Origin: CAYMTV01 sp964393525 | GTDB taxonomy: Bacteria; Patescibacteriota; Microgenomatia; Daviesbacterales; UBA10151 | DNA length: 64,000 bases | Direction: 5' to 3' | NCBI GenBank assembly: GCA_964393525.1 | Contig: CAYMTV010000002.1 | Coordinates: forward strand, 29,398-93,397 | Shown: piece by piece, positions 15,303 through 23,965 of the stretch | How positions within the stretch are numbered: position 1 is the stretch's first letter | How the letters are laid out: the number at the start of each line of letters is the position of its first letter | Translations under genes and position numbers: made by a program | Notes under the pieces: generated by a model | The model's database searches: none | What the model was told of the DNA's origin: nothing | The model's input: only the letters and a program-made list of their open reading frames with translations

Positions 15303-16235
15303 ATGAGCGACTACCATACCCCAGTTATGTTAAGTGAAGTTTTGGAGTATTTAGAAGTGCAAAAAGACCAGTGGTATATAGACTGTAATTTGGGGGGTGG
15401 AGGACATACTGAAGGGATTTTAAAAAAAGGTGGGAAAGTTTTGGGGATAGATTTAGATCCTGATGCAATTTTAGAAGTGGTAAAAAACCATGATTTAACT
15501 AGACAATATTCTCACGATCGTGAACTTTTTGTCTCAGAGGATTTGATTATAATCCAAGATAATTTTAAAAATATTTCTGATATCGTTGCTGTTACTCAAG
15601 AAGCAATCTCTAAACCAATTCGAATTCGTGGAATTTTATTTGATTTAGGCGTTTCTACCCATCAATTAGAGGAAGCGGAAAGAGGTTTTAGTTTTAACTT
15701 GGATGCTCCATTGGACATGCGGATGGATAAATCCTTTACTATTTCGGCAAAGGATCTAGTAAACGGGCTTCATGAAAAAGAGTTGGCGGAGCTTTTTTGG
15801 AAACTGGGTGAAGAAAATTTTTCAAGACCTATTGCTAAAAAGATAATTGAGTATCGAAAAACAAAATTGATTGAAACTACTAATGAGCTGGCAAATATTA
15901 TTTTATCTGTCAGAAGGAGGAGCCCTTCAGATAGAACCCATCCTGCAACCAGAGTTTTCCAGGCCCTAAGAATTGCAGTAAATGATGAGTTAAACTCGCT
16001 TAGGGAAGCTTTACCCAAGGCTTTTGAGGTCTTGGAAAAAGGTGGCAGACTAGTTGTAATTAGTTTCCACTCTTTGGAAGATAGAATTGTTAAAAATTAC
16101 TTCCGTGACTGGGAAATGGAGAAGAAAGCCAAAGTCCTTACTGATAAACCAATGGAACCAACTGAAGATGAAGTTTCCCAAAACCCCAGGGCAAGATCAG
16201 GTAAGTTAAGAGCTATTGAAAAAGTTTCCATTTAA
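15303..16235 (+). CDS. rsmH: 16S rRNA (cytosine(1402)-N4)-methyltransferase RsmH
   Basis: SAM-dependent methyltransferase that modifies C1402 of 16S rRNA in the decoding centre. The 310-residue protein shows DCNLGGGGHTEGIL (SAM loop), GILFDLGVSTHQLEEAERGFSF with PLDMRMD, and HPATRVFQALRIAVNDEL and VVISFHSLEDRIVKNYF, all RsmH/MraW motifs. Length is normal. In most bacteria it follows mraZ; here it is about 7 kb away and on the opposite strand, which marks a break-up of the dcw cluster. A TATCAT hexamer lies 9 nt before the ATG. Confidence 0.97.
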   Translation: MSDYHTPVMLSEVLEYLEVQKDQWYIDCNLGGGGHTEGILKKGGKVLGIDLDPDAILEVVKNHDLTRQYSHDRELFVSEDLIIIQDNFKNISDIVAVTQEAISKPIRIRGILFDLGVSTHQLEEAERGFSFNLDAPLDMRMDKSFTISAKDLVNGLHEKELAELFWKLGEENFSRPIAKKIIEYRKTKLIETTNELANIILSVRRRSPSDRTHPATRVFQALRIAVNDELNSLREALPKAFEVLEKGGRLVVISFHSLEDRIVKNYFRDWEMEKKAKVLTDKPMEPTEDEVSQNPRARSGKLRAIEKVSI

Positions 16236-16255
16236 TGTTGGAATACAAATCCTAA

Positions 16256-16678
16256 ATGGTTAATGAGATATTACAATACGGCAAGAAAATTACCGGAGAT
16301 TGGAATTTTTCTTTTTCTGGAAGGGAAAGATTAGCTTCTCTGGTAATCTTAATGCCAACTGGAATTGCAGATTTATCACTCAGATCCATGCAAAGTGGCC
16401 CCGAGTTTGTTACAAGTTTTGGACATGATATTATAACGGGTTTTGCTAGTTACCATTTATTTAAATTTATGGGCATAAACCCTAAAAGTAAATCCTATAA
16501 TGCGGTAATGGGGTTTATTATGCCTTCAACTTATGAAATATCACAAGGTTTAGGTTTATGGAAAGGTACATTTGATTGGAATGATTTCCTGGCTTATGGA
16601 GCGGGTGTAGCCATAGGAGTCGGGATAGACTTAACTTTACATAGAGCGGGTCATACTCAATTTCAGTTAGAAGCGTAG
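16256..16678 (+). CDS. Small VanZ-like membrane protein
   Basis: A 140-residue protein with several hydrophobic stretches. The segment IMPSTYEISQGLGLWKGTFDWNDFLAYGAGVAIGVGID fits the VanZ-like pattern of a conserved Glu-x2-Gln followed by an Asp-x2-Asp-like loop and a glycine-rich final helix (here Trp-Asn-Asp). Function of such proteins is mostly unknown; the VanZ name comes from teicoplanin resistance. It follows rsmH by 20 bases on the same strand. Its last 16 bases overlap the 3' end of the convergent GT4 gene. Confidence 0.6.
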   Translation: MVNEILQYGKKITGDWNFSFSGRERLASLVILMPTGIADLSLRSMQSGPEFVTSFGHDIITGFASYHLFKFMGINPKSKSYNAVMGFIMPSTYEISQGLGLWKGTFDWNDFLAYGAGVAIGVGIDLTLHRAGHTQFQLEA

Positions 16679-17832
16679 ATTTTTAAAGTTTTTCCTGCTA
16701 AATCTTTCCAATTGAATTGCTTATACCTTTTTTGTCCTTTCTTAATTAATTCACTCCTTACTGTTTCACTATTTAATACATCCATTATTTTTTGCTCCAT
16801 GTCACTAGATTCCTCGCGGAGTTTATCTCGAGCGAAGCCGAGAGACTCGGAATGACGAGGAAGGAGAGGATCAAAATACAAAGCAGCATTTCCGCCAATT
16901 TCCGGAAGCGAACCCTTATCTGAAGAAACCACAGGGCATTTGCATGCCATTGCTTCAAGAAGTGGGATACCGAACCCTTCTTCAAATGACGGCATTACAA
17001 AACACTTGGCGCTTTTGTATAAACAGATCAAATCCTTATCATCAATATACCCAGTGTAAATAATATCTTTTTGTTTGAACTCCTTTTTAATCCTTTCCCA
17101 AAAATAATGGTCACTACCAGATAAAACTAATTGTAGATATTGGTAATTGTTTCTTAAATTTAAAAAGGTTTTTATTAACCCTTCCACATTTTTATGCGGA
17201 TGGGCATTCCCAACATAAAAGATGAACGGTGGTTTAATTTGATATTTTTTTAAAGCTTTCCCAATTTCACTTTCTGTACAACAAGTCGCGGCCGCGATTA
17301 GTTGTTCTTCAACCCCCTCATAAGTTACTGCTATTTTATCTTGGTTAACATCCCATTTGTTTATTATTTGTTGTTTGACAAAATTAGATGGAACAATAAC
17401 TTTTTGAGACTTCTTTAAGGCTGAGTTAAATACTTTTTTATAGCCCCATTGCTTTAATTTATAAACTAAAGGGTTTAAGGTCGTAGCTCTCCTCATCTGG
17501 AAATGCTCATGGATTAGGTCGTGAATTGTAACAACAAATTTACCTCTGTATAAAATTGGAACATTAAAATGTGGGAAATGAACTAAATCTAATTTATATT
17601 TATTTAAAAGGATTGGGAATTTAATTTGTTCTGATACTCCATACCATTTAAAATTGGCTAAAACTTTATGAAACTTCTTGTTATGATAGTCTAGTCTATA
17701 ATACTCGGGATGTGCTAAAAAAATATAATACTCATTTTTAGTATCTAACTTTTGTAAATTAAAAACTAAATTTCTGATGTATCTTCCAACTCCGGATTGC
17801 GACCATAACCTGGCATCAATTCCTATGCGCAT
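16663..17832 (-). CDS. GT4-family glycosyltransferase with an in-frame repeat insertion
   Basis: A 389-residue GT-B enzyme opening MRIGIDARLWSQSGVGRYIRNLV, as in mannosyl/rhamnosyl GT4 enzymes. FVVTIHDLIHEHF and VIVPSNFVKQQI mark the acceptor half; FIFYVGNAHPHKNVEGLI and PSFEEGFGIPLLEAMACKCPVV, with the E-x7-E signature, mark the donor half. After NAALYFDP, where relatives continue straight to the next helix, about 20 extra residues (PRHSESLGFARDKLREESS) are encoded by a palindromic repeat. Its start abuts the stop of the upstream GT2 gene. The sugar specificity cannot be told. Confidence 0.9.
   Translation of the reverse strand: MRIGIDARLWSQSGVGRYIRNLVFNLQKLDTKNEYYIFLAHPEYYRLDYHNKKFHKVLANFKWYGVSEQIKFPILLNKYKLDLVHFPHFNVPILYRGKFVVTIHDLIHEHFQMRRATTLNPLVYKLKQWGYKKVFNSALKKSQKVIVPSNFVKQQIINKWDVNQDKIAVTYEGVEEQLIAAATCCTESEIGKALKKYQIKPPFIFYVGNAHPHKNVEGLIKTFLNLRNNYQYLQLVLSGSDHYFWERIKKEFKQKDIIYTGYIDDKDLICLYKSAKCFVMPSFEEGFGIPLLEAMACKCPVVSSDKGSLPEIGGNAALYFDPLLPRHSESLGFARDKLREESSDMEQKIMDVLNSETVRSELIKKGQKRYKQFNWKDLAGKTLKIYASN
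16806..16857. repeat. REP-like palindromic element inside a GT4 coding region
   Basis: The segment begins with AGATTCCTCGC and ends with CTCGGAATGAC, the two ends of a short palindromic repeat common between genes in many bacteria. In its centre CTCG AGCGAAGC CGAG forms a stem. Here it lies in frame in a glycosyltransferase gene, between the conserved FDP loop and the C-terminal helix, adding about 18-20 codons without a stop. Confidence 0.7.
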
Positions 17833-18705
17833 TTAAACCACCATTTTCCTTCTTGCCTGCCACTCTCTTAAATTGATCCCAAGATATACCAGCCAGTTTA
17901 TAAAGAAAGGGTATTTTTTTTCGTAATGCTTTTTATAAAAAGTCCTCATTGACTCATAAAAAGACTCAAACGCCTTAAGTTTTGTTTGTTTATCAGCCTG
18001 GGCTATATCCTGAGAATGTTTCTTAAGTCCTGAAGATACTCCTTTTTGGTGGATTACTTCCACAGAAGGTTCGTAAATAATTTTATAACCCGACTTTTTG
18101 ATCCGAAAACAAAGATCAATATCTTCAGCATACAAAAAATAATCCTCATCAAATGACCCAACCTGATCCAAAACCGATTTTCTGGTAAAGAAGAAAGCTC
18201 CAGCTATACTGTCTACTTCATGAGTTTTAGTCATATCTTTATAAGTTAAATGATAAAGGCTATCGTTTTGAAAAAAGTGATAAAGAAATGAGGCCCAAGG
18301 AGTAGGAAAACCGCGGTGAGCCGTAAGATCAATACTCCCATTTCCCAAAACAATTTTGCAAGTTGCAGCACCGATTTTTACATCCGAATTCATTAGCCCA
18401 ATCATCTTAGACAAAACACCCTTTTGAATTTTCGTGTCGGGGTTTAGAAGAAGAACATATTCGGTTTTAACAGCCCTGAGTGCCAAATTATTGGCTTTAC
18501 CGAAACCCAAATTCAGGCGGTTTACAATAAAAGCTACGTCATTAAATTTTTCCTTAGCCTTTTTTATACTGTCATCGGTTGAGGCATTATCGACAACATA
18601 AGTGAAAATATCTGCCTCATCCGAAACTTTTTCTATCGACTCAAGGCATTCGAGTAAATAATCACCCGAATTAAAATTAACAATAATAATAGAAAGTTCA
18701 GCCAT
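17833..18705 (-). CDS. GT2-family glycosyltransferase (rhamnosyltransferase-like)
   Basis: A 290-residue GT-A enzyme with ELSIIIVNFNSGDYLLECL at the start, VVDNASTDDS, NLGFGKANNLAL and LLLNPDTKI (the DxD-like metal and nucleotide site), then SFDEDYFLYAEDIDLCFRIKKSGYKI, the ED-x-D-L catalytic block. This order matches the WbbL/RfbF rhamnosyltransferase-like group, which usually adds dTDP-rhamnose; that specificity is only an inference. It overlaps the preceding GT4 gene by 8 bases and abuts the next, so the three glycosyltransferases are co-translated. Confidence 0.92.
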   Translation of the reverse strand: MAELSIIIVNFNSGDYLLECLESIEKVSDEADIFTYVVDNASTDDSIKKAKEKFNDVAFIVNRLNLGFGKANNLALRAVKTEYVLLLNPDTKIQKGVLSKMIGLMNSDVKIGAATCKIVLGNGSIDLTAHRGFPTPWASFLYHFFQNDSLYHLTYKDMTKTHEVDSIAGAFFFTRKSVLDQVGSFDEDYFLYAEDIDLCFRIKKSGYKIIYEPSVEVIHQKGVSSGLKKHSQDIAQADKQTKLKAFESFYESMRTFYKKHYEKKYPFFINWLVYLGINLREWQARRKMVV

Positions 18706-19885
18706 GACTTACCTCAATATAGACTCCGTTCAATTTTTGGCTTATCGGTCCCCAATCATATTTTTGACTCACCATTTTTTTGGCATTTTCGGCAAGCTTG
18801 TCCCTTCTTGCTTTGTCTCTTAAAAGCTCCACAGTTGCATCGGCAATTTCCTTGTAACCGTCTCTGATTAATACTTCTTTACCGTCTTCCGCCTCAGTCC
18901 CTCCTATGCCGATCGAGGTTGTTATAACCGGAAGACCGGAGGCAAAAGCCTCAAAATTTTTATATCTGGTGCCCCCCGAGCCATAGATCGGAGCCACCAG
19001 CACGGTTGCCATCTGGTAGGCTTCCCTGACATCCTCAACTTCATCAACCCTGACATCTTTGCCAGAGAATTTCGAGAAAAAATTTTGGGCGTCTTTTCCG
19101 ATAATCCAAAGTTTGGCATCTGAAACTTCTTTTTTTACCCTTGGCCAAATCCGGTTATAAAGTATTTCAACAGCTTCCCGATTTTGTAACCAGGTGAAGT
19201 TGCCTAGATATAGGATAACGGGTATTTTTGGTTTATCAACTAACTTCTTGGCAAAACTCTCGCTGTCTACGCCGTTTGGGACAATATCAACATCAAGTGA
19301 GGGAATCTGTGATTGCATGATTTTTTTATCTTCATCTGACATGGCAACTACTTTGGCAGCCTGTTTCCAATATCTTGATTCCCAATATTTCATTTTGGCT
19401 ACGTCAATATACAAAAGAGGTTTCAATATGGGTATCTTAAAATTATCAACATAATGCTGGTAAACTCTATACTCAATAGTTTGATCAACTAAAACGATTG
19501 GAATATTAGTTTTTGGGATATGGGGCATTACATAAAAAGTTTCAGCATGGATAAGACCGAATTTTTCTACCGCTAATTTTTTTTCAATAGCTCTTCTCTC
19601 ACCGGTTGCCCAATTTCTGATCACCAAAAATGGATAGAAGCTAAATCCGGTGGTTAAAATATTAGTGAGTGTCCAGGGTTTCTCTGGACGCCGAAAAACT
19701 TGAACTTCTTTACAGAATTTTTCAAGCTCAGGTATATAATTTCTCTCGTGATCTTTCTTAACCAGGCAAAATAGGGTTATCTCATGACCCAGCTCTGATA
19801 TTCTTTTAATCAGGTTGTATGAGCGGGTCTGGCCTCCCGTCACCAGAGGATAAGGTAAGTAAGGCGTTAACATTAAAATCTTCAT
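18698..19885 (-). CDS. GT4-family glycosyltransferase
   Basis: A 395-residue GT-B enzyme beginning MKILMLTPYLPYPLVTGGQTRSYNLI, the GG(Q/A)xR loop of GT4 proteins. VILYLGNFTWLQNREAVEILYNRIWPRV and GSGGTRYKNFEAFASGLPVITTSIGIGG form the donor half. LVDQTIEYRVYQHYV in the acceptor half resembles the subgroup found near exosortase-linked polysaccharide clusters. It overlaps both neighbours by a few bases (19882-19885 and 18698-18705), so it belongs to a tightly coupled run of transferase genes. Confidence 0.9.
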   Translation of the reverse strand: MKILMLTPYLPYPLVTGGQTRSYNLIKRISELGHEITLFCLVKKDHERNYIPELEKFCKEVQVFRRPEKPWTLTNILTTGFSFYPFLVIRNWATGERRAIEKKLAVEKFGLIHAETFYVMPHIPKTNIPIVLVDQTIEYRVYQHYVDNFKIPILKPLLYIDVAKMKYWESRYWKQAAKVVAMSDEDKKIMQSQIPSLDVDIVPNGVDSESFAKKLVDKPKIPVILYLGNFTWLQNREAVEILYNRIWPRVKKEVSDAKLWIIGKDAQNFFSKFSGKDVRVDEVEDVREAYQMATVLVAPIYGSGGTRYKNFEAFASGLPVITTSIGIGGTEAEDGKEVLIRDGYKEIADATVELLRDKARRDKLAENAKKMVSQKYDWGPISQKLNGVYIEVSHG

Positions 19886-21024
19886 TGTTGTAATAATTTA
19901 AACAGTCTTTTTTTTAATAAATTTGACTCATTTAATACCAATATGCCTATTCCAATGTTAATCCAAAAACTTTTAAATAGTACTGTCTCCCCGGTGCCCC
20001 AACTTCCGGTGCTTAAAAAATTGTAATAATTTACAACCATCATAAACCCAATCAAATAAATCAACACCCACGATGAAGTTTTTAAATTTAAAAATGGCAA
20101 AAACATATATAACCAAGTGTAATACCATAGTTGCCCGCCTTTAATTTGCAAGTATATAAATATTGCTAAACATAAAAATTTAAAAAAGATAGATCTTAAA
20201 TTTTCTTTTAGAAAGATTGCTGGCAACGCCAGGAAACTTATATATTTTACTAGAACGGAAGCCAAAAATGAAAGCCAGCCCAAAATTGGGCGCTTTTTGG
20301 ATAAAGCAAACATTGCTAAAAAAAAGAGACTAATCATTATTAAATCATTGTGTGAATTCATAAGTAGTTCTATTATCAAAAGAGGATTCAAAAACCACAA
20401 GGCAAAAACTTTTTTTTCTTGAGTAAGTTTGTAAAGAACTACACCAGATAAAAAGAAAACTAAAGCATTCAAAAGTTTTATTCCAAAAAAATTTAAAATA
20501 ATTCTGCTTCCTGAAAATAAAATCGTCGGAATTAGGTAATAGAATAAAGATATCGGTCCGTATTGATAAGTACTGTCTACATTACGCGTAAAGCTTAATG
20601 CAAAATCTTCTTCTATAAATTCTATAGGAAGTACTGTAAATGGATTTACATGATACTGCCAAACCATCTTAGAATAAAACATATAGGAGAAAATATCATG
20701 AGACAAAAAGGGATAGGAAAAAGAAAAAATTAAGGTGGTAATTGCAAACACTAGGAGTAATTTTTTTAAACTAAACTGTTTTGAAAATTTCGTTAAAAAG
20801 ATTAATTGTAGAACAAAAAGTATAAAAGCTAAACTTATAAAGATGGGTGCCAAAAATTCCCTATTGGTATTTCCAAAATCCCTCAAGTTATGCAGGAAAT
20901 TTAACTGCTCGCGGGTTTGAGAAAGTGTCAATATTAAACCAAAATCCACCCAAAAATATGAAAATATAAAAAAGCCAGTCGTAGAAAGAATGAGTGCTGC
21001 CAAAAAAAGGTTGGGCTTACTCAT
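19882..21024 (-). CDS. Polytopic GT-C-type glycosyltransferase (mannosyltransferase-like)
   Basis: A 380-residue integral membrane protein with about ten hydrophobic segments. SHDIFSYMFYSKMVWQYHVNPF carries the Asp-containing first loop and the NPF motif seen in polyprenyl-phosphate-mannose-dependent transferases (MptB-like and GT87-like). FALWFLNPLLIIELLMNSHNDL is another stretch shared with that group. Such enzymes act on the outer face of the membrane using lipid-phosphate sugars. It overlaps the following GT4 gene by four bases. Class confidence is fair; the acceptor is unknown. Confidence 0.7.
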   Translation of the reverse strand: MSKPNLFLAALILSTTGFFIFSYFWVDFGLILTLSQTREQLNFLHNLRDFGNTNREFLAPIFISLAFILFVLQLIFLTKFSKQFSLKKLLLVFAITTLIFSFSYPFLSHDIFSYMFYSKMVWQYHVNPFTVLPIEFIEEDFALSFTRNVDSTYQYGPISLFYYLIPTILFSGSRIILNFFGIKLLNALVFFLSGVVLYKLTQEKKVFALWFLNPLLIIELLMNSHNDLIMISLFFLAMFALSKKRPILGWLSFLASVLVKYISFLALPAIFLKENLRSIFFKFLCLAIFIYLQIKGGQLWYYTWLYMFLPFLNLKTSSWVLIYLIGFMMVVNYYNFLSTGSWGTGETVLFKSFWINIGIGILVLNESNLLKKRLFKLLQQ

Positions 21025-21029
21025 GACGC

Positions 21030-22532
21030 TTAGGGAGGCTCTTGCCTTTCCTCAGGTTTATATTTTTGATAGTAATCGGGCTGCTCTTTTGTTAAATCAA
21101 TAATCACAAACTTAGGATTTTGTTCAATAACCGTAAATTTTTTCATTAGCCAGTTTGTTTTGGCGTCGTAATTAACAGAGATATAGTAATTTACGCCGAA
21201 CCTGTTTTTTAAATCGTCAATCGGGAAAGCCACCACCGGCCAGCCCGGTCTGTTGACATGATAAAGGAAGGATGTATCTCCCTGATAAGGTGCCACGACT
21301 ACAGCATCTTTTGGTAAAATCTTATCCGCGTACTCGCCGGCGATCACTATTGAGTTGTTATTAATTTGATAAAGTCCCTTTACTTCATACCATCCAAAAT
21401 ATAAAGTTAAAACCAAAAACAGTAAGGCCAGAGGAATGGTCCAAATTCTTGGCAGAAACTGTGGTATTCCACCAATTAATGTCGTAAAACCTCTGGCTGT
21501 AAATATAACCAGAGCCGGAACAATTAGAGTCTGATAATAATCGTGGGTTACATTCCCTGTTGCAAAAACTATTAAGTATATAAATGATGCTAAAGCCAAA
21601 AGGTGCAAAAGCCACCCTTCTTTTACCTCAGGTTTTTTCAGAAGTCCCAGAAAAAACAGGAATGAACCGGTAACTGTTAAAATCTCTCGGCCAAAACGGT
21701 CACCTAAAATCCATCTAAAAAATGCCGGACGAAATCTTATTCCATTCCCATTGAGTAACCAGTTTGAAGCAGGTATTCCCTCCGGATGCTGACTTATCCA
21801 AAATCTCCAGGCAATAAACGGGATTATTGAAGGAATAAACCAAAGAGCATATCTTGATGGAATTGGAAACAATCTTCCCTCCTTTTTATAGTAAACATAT
21901 ATCAGAGGGAGGAGATAAAAAATGGCAGTCGGTTTTGTCAAAAATGCCAAGGTTGTAAATATTACTGCCCCAAGATAAAGCTTCATTTTATCCTCTCGGA
22001 TCCAACGGTCCGTGAAGTAAAACATACCGAGGCAAAAGAATACTAAAGAAGGTTCAGGTAAGACTACCCGGGAGAAAAAAATGTTAAAAGGTAAAAGTCC
22101 AAAAAGAAAAGCCGAAAGCATGGCTGTGGCTCTCCCAAAATACCTTTTTGCAATCAAATAAACAAAAATTAGCGAGCCCAGAGAAAACAGCACCGATGTC
22201 AGCCTGGCAAATCTTATATCAACACCACCGTTTAAAAGGTATGCAAAATAAACCAGGCTGTTATATATTGGAAATTCAACCAGCCGGAAGCGTTCGGTGT
22301 TTGGGTTGGGATTTTCCGCAACCCCTGACATATCATCATACCTTGGTAAAAAAGGATTAAAGCCTTCCTTTAAGAAATTTCTTGATACCGCTGCGGTGTC
22401 TGCTTGTCTCCAGGCGTGCCAGTCAGCGACAGCACTTTCAATCTTATATAACCTGACTGCAAATGCCAAGATGACTATTAGAATCAACCAGAAATATTCA
22501 GATTTAAGAACTTTAAAAATATAAGTAATCAT
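21030..22532 (-). CDS. ArnT/PMT-like polytopic glycosyltransferase
   Basis: A 500-residue membrane protein with the GT39/GT83-like first loop DWHAWRQADTAAVSRNFLKEG after the first membrane helix, followed by RFRLVEFPIYNSLVYFAY and ARLTSVLFSLGSLIFVYLIAKRYFG. Its C-terminal soluble part (ILPKDAVVVAPYQGDTSFLYHVNRPGW) is the usual periplasmic-type domain. These proteins transfer sugars from polyprenyl phosphates to glycans, lipids or proteins outside the cell. It overlaps the O-antigen-ligase-like gene by four bases and is 5 bases before the next GT-C gene. Confidence 0.85.
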   Translation of the reverse strand: MITYIFKVLKSEYFWLILIVILAFAVRLYKIESAVADWHAWRQADTAAVSRNFLKEGFNPFLPRYDDMSGVAENPNPNTERFRLVEFPIYNSLVYFAYLLNGGVDIRFARLTSVLFSLGSLIFVYLIAKRYFGRATAMLSAFLFGLLPFNIFFSRVVLPEPSLVFFCLGMFYFTDRWIREDKMKLYLGAVIFTTLAFLTKPTAIFYLLPLIYVYYKKEGRLFPIPSRYALWFIPSIIPFIAWRFWISQHPEGIPASNWLLNGNGIRFRPAFFRWILGDRFGREILTVTGSFLFFLGLLKKPEVKEGWLLHLLALASFIYLIVFATGNVTHDYYQTLIVPALVIFTARGFTTLIGGIPQFLPRIWTIPLALLFLVLTLYFGWYEVKGLYQINNNSIVIAGEYADKILPKDAVVVAPYQGDTSFLYHVNRPGWPVVAFPIDDLKNRFGVNYYISVNYDAKTNWLMKKFTVIEQNPKFVIIDLTKEQPDYYQKYKPEERQEPP

Positions 22533-23965
22533 TCTGCATCTTTAAAATTTCTTATCACAGCCCAAGATACTCCCAGAATAAACCACAAAATACTGGCAAC
22601 TTTTGAAGCCTCCAAAACATCTATAAATATACCTGTTAAAAGTACAGCAATCAAAGAACAAAGCGCACCTATGGTAAATGATTTTTCAAAGCTGATATTT
22701 TGTCTTATAAATTTAACCATACTCTTTATTATGAAAATAAATATTAGAGCTAATGCAAGTGTTCCCAAAATTCCTACTTCTCCTAAGGAGCGCAAAAAGT
22801 CATTATCTGTGGCAATCGTGATTGAAGAGTAACCAGTTCCAAGGAATGGATTTTTATAAAACGCCCGCAGCGCCCTTGGCCACTCTACATCAAACCTAAT
22901 ACCAAAGGAGCGGGAAACTTCAAGTTCGGTGTAGTTTATGGGTTCTCCCGGGGCAATATCTGCCGGAACTGAAGATATCGTGGCACCGCTTTCTGTAGCT
23001 CCTTGAATTGACTCCCGCAAAATCGCAGCTTTTGAGCTTTCAGACAATTTTCTTAAGTTTGGCGGAGGACCGGCAGGTACATACTTTGGCCCTCCTCCTC
23101 CAAGTAAATTAACTGTTATTGTCGCAACCAGTCTGTGACGCAAATCAGGGACTGCTGCAACCATCCCTAAAGCCAAAATTATAAGCACCCCAACAAGAAT
23201 TTTTTTCTGATTTAACCAAAGGCTTAAAGAAAGGGCTATGAGTGTTGCAACAAAAGATACCCTGGCAGCTGTAAGTCCCAGCAGTGCAAAACTCAAGATG
23301 CTTCCCAAAAAAATTGCCAGCTTGCTTTTGAAATTTTTATAGACAAAAAACAAACTTGCGGTAAATGAAAGAACAATTGACAAAAACACCGCCAAATCAT
23401 AATGGCCGGCAAATGTTGAGTTTACCCTGGCCTCGGGGGATAAAAGTAAAATCAGTCCTTTAGAAAACTCCCTGTTGGTGGTTGAAATTACAGGAAACTT
23501 TAGCCACTCCTGACCGAATCCATAAACTACTACTATTAATCCAACAATAAGTCCTGCCTTTAAGATTGTTTTTACCTGAGATAAAGATGTAATGGTGGTC
23601 GAAGCTACGACAAAAAACGTCATATACTCGATCCTTCTTAGCCAATGCAAAACTCCCAAATGCGGCGTAATTGAGTGAGTAATCAGCAGTGCAGAAATAA
23701 TGGATAAACCTCCTATTATCCAAAAAAGAATAAATGCCTGATAAATTGGCTGTTTTAAATACTCAAAAATCTTAAATTGCTTTTTGTAGACCCAAAACAG
23801 CGCAACTGCGGCAAACAGGATGTCCTCAATTCTTATCGCTACATAAGTTTTTGGGATATTTAAAAGGGGGAATTTAGGGTAGAGGGGGATAAAAATCATC
23901 AGCGCAAGCAGAAGCTTAAAAAGAGCTTTGTCGGACTTTAGAAAATTTGCAATTTTTTTAAACAT
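22529..23965 (-). CDS. O-antigen ligase/polymerase-like protein (WaaL/Wzy superfamily)
   Basis: A 478-residue polytopic protein with about 11-12 membrane segments and one long external loop (about 255-360). After the loop, FLGTGYSSITIATDNDFLRSLGEVGILG matches the Wzy_C/O-antigen ligase pattern (G-x-N-x-(Y/F)-L-x-L-x-x-E-x-G). Members polymerise lipid-linked repeat units or ligate them to an acceptor on the outer face. Presence of a Wzx-like flippase in the window supports a polymerase role, but ligase cannot be excluded. It overlaps genes on both sides. Confidence 0.85.
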   Translation of the reverse strand: MFKKIANFLKSDKALFKLLLALMIFIPLYPKFPLLNIPKTYVAIRIEDILFAAVALFWVYKKQFKIFEYLKQPIYQAFILFWIIGGLSIISALLITHSITPHLGVLHWLRRIEYMTFFVVASTTITSLSQVKTILKAGLIVGLIVVVYGFGQEWLKFPVISTTNREFSKGLILLLSPEARVNSTFAGHYDLAVFLSIVLSFTASLFFVYKNFKSKLAIFLGSILSFALLGLTAARVSFVATLIALSLSLWLNQKKILVGVLIILALGMVAAVPDLRHRLVATITVNLLGGGGPKYVPAGPPPNLRKLSESSKAAILRESIQGATESGATISSVPADIAPGEPINYTELEVSRSFGIRFDVEWPRALRAFYKNPFLGTGYSSITIATDNDFLRSLGEVGILGTLALALIFIFIIKSMVKFIRQNISFEKSFTIGALCSLIAVLLTGIFIDVLEASKVASILWFILGVSWAVIRNFKDAE

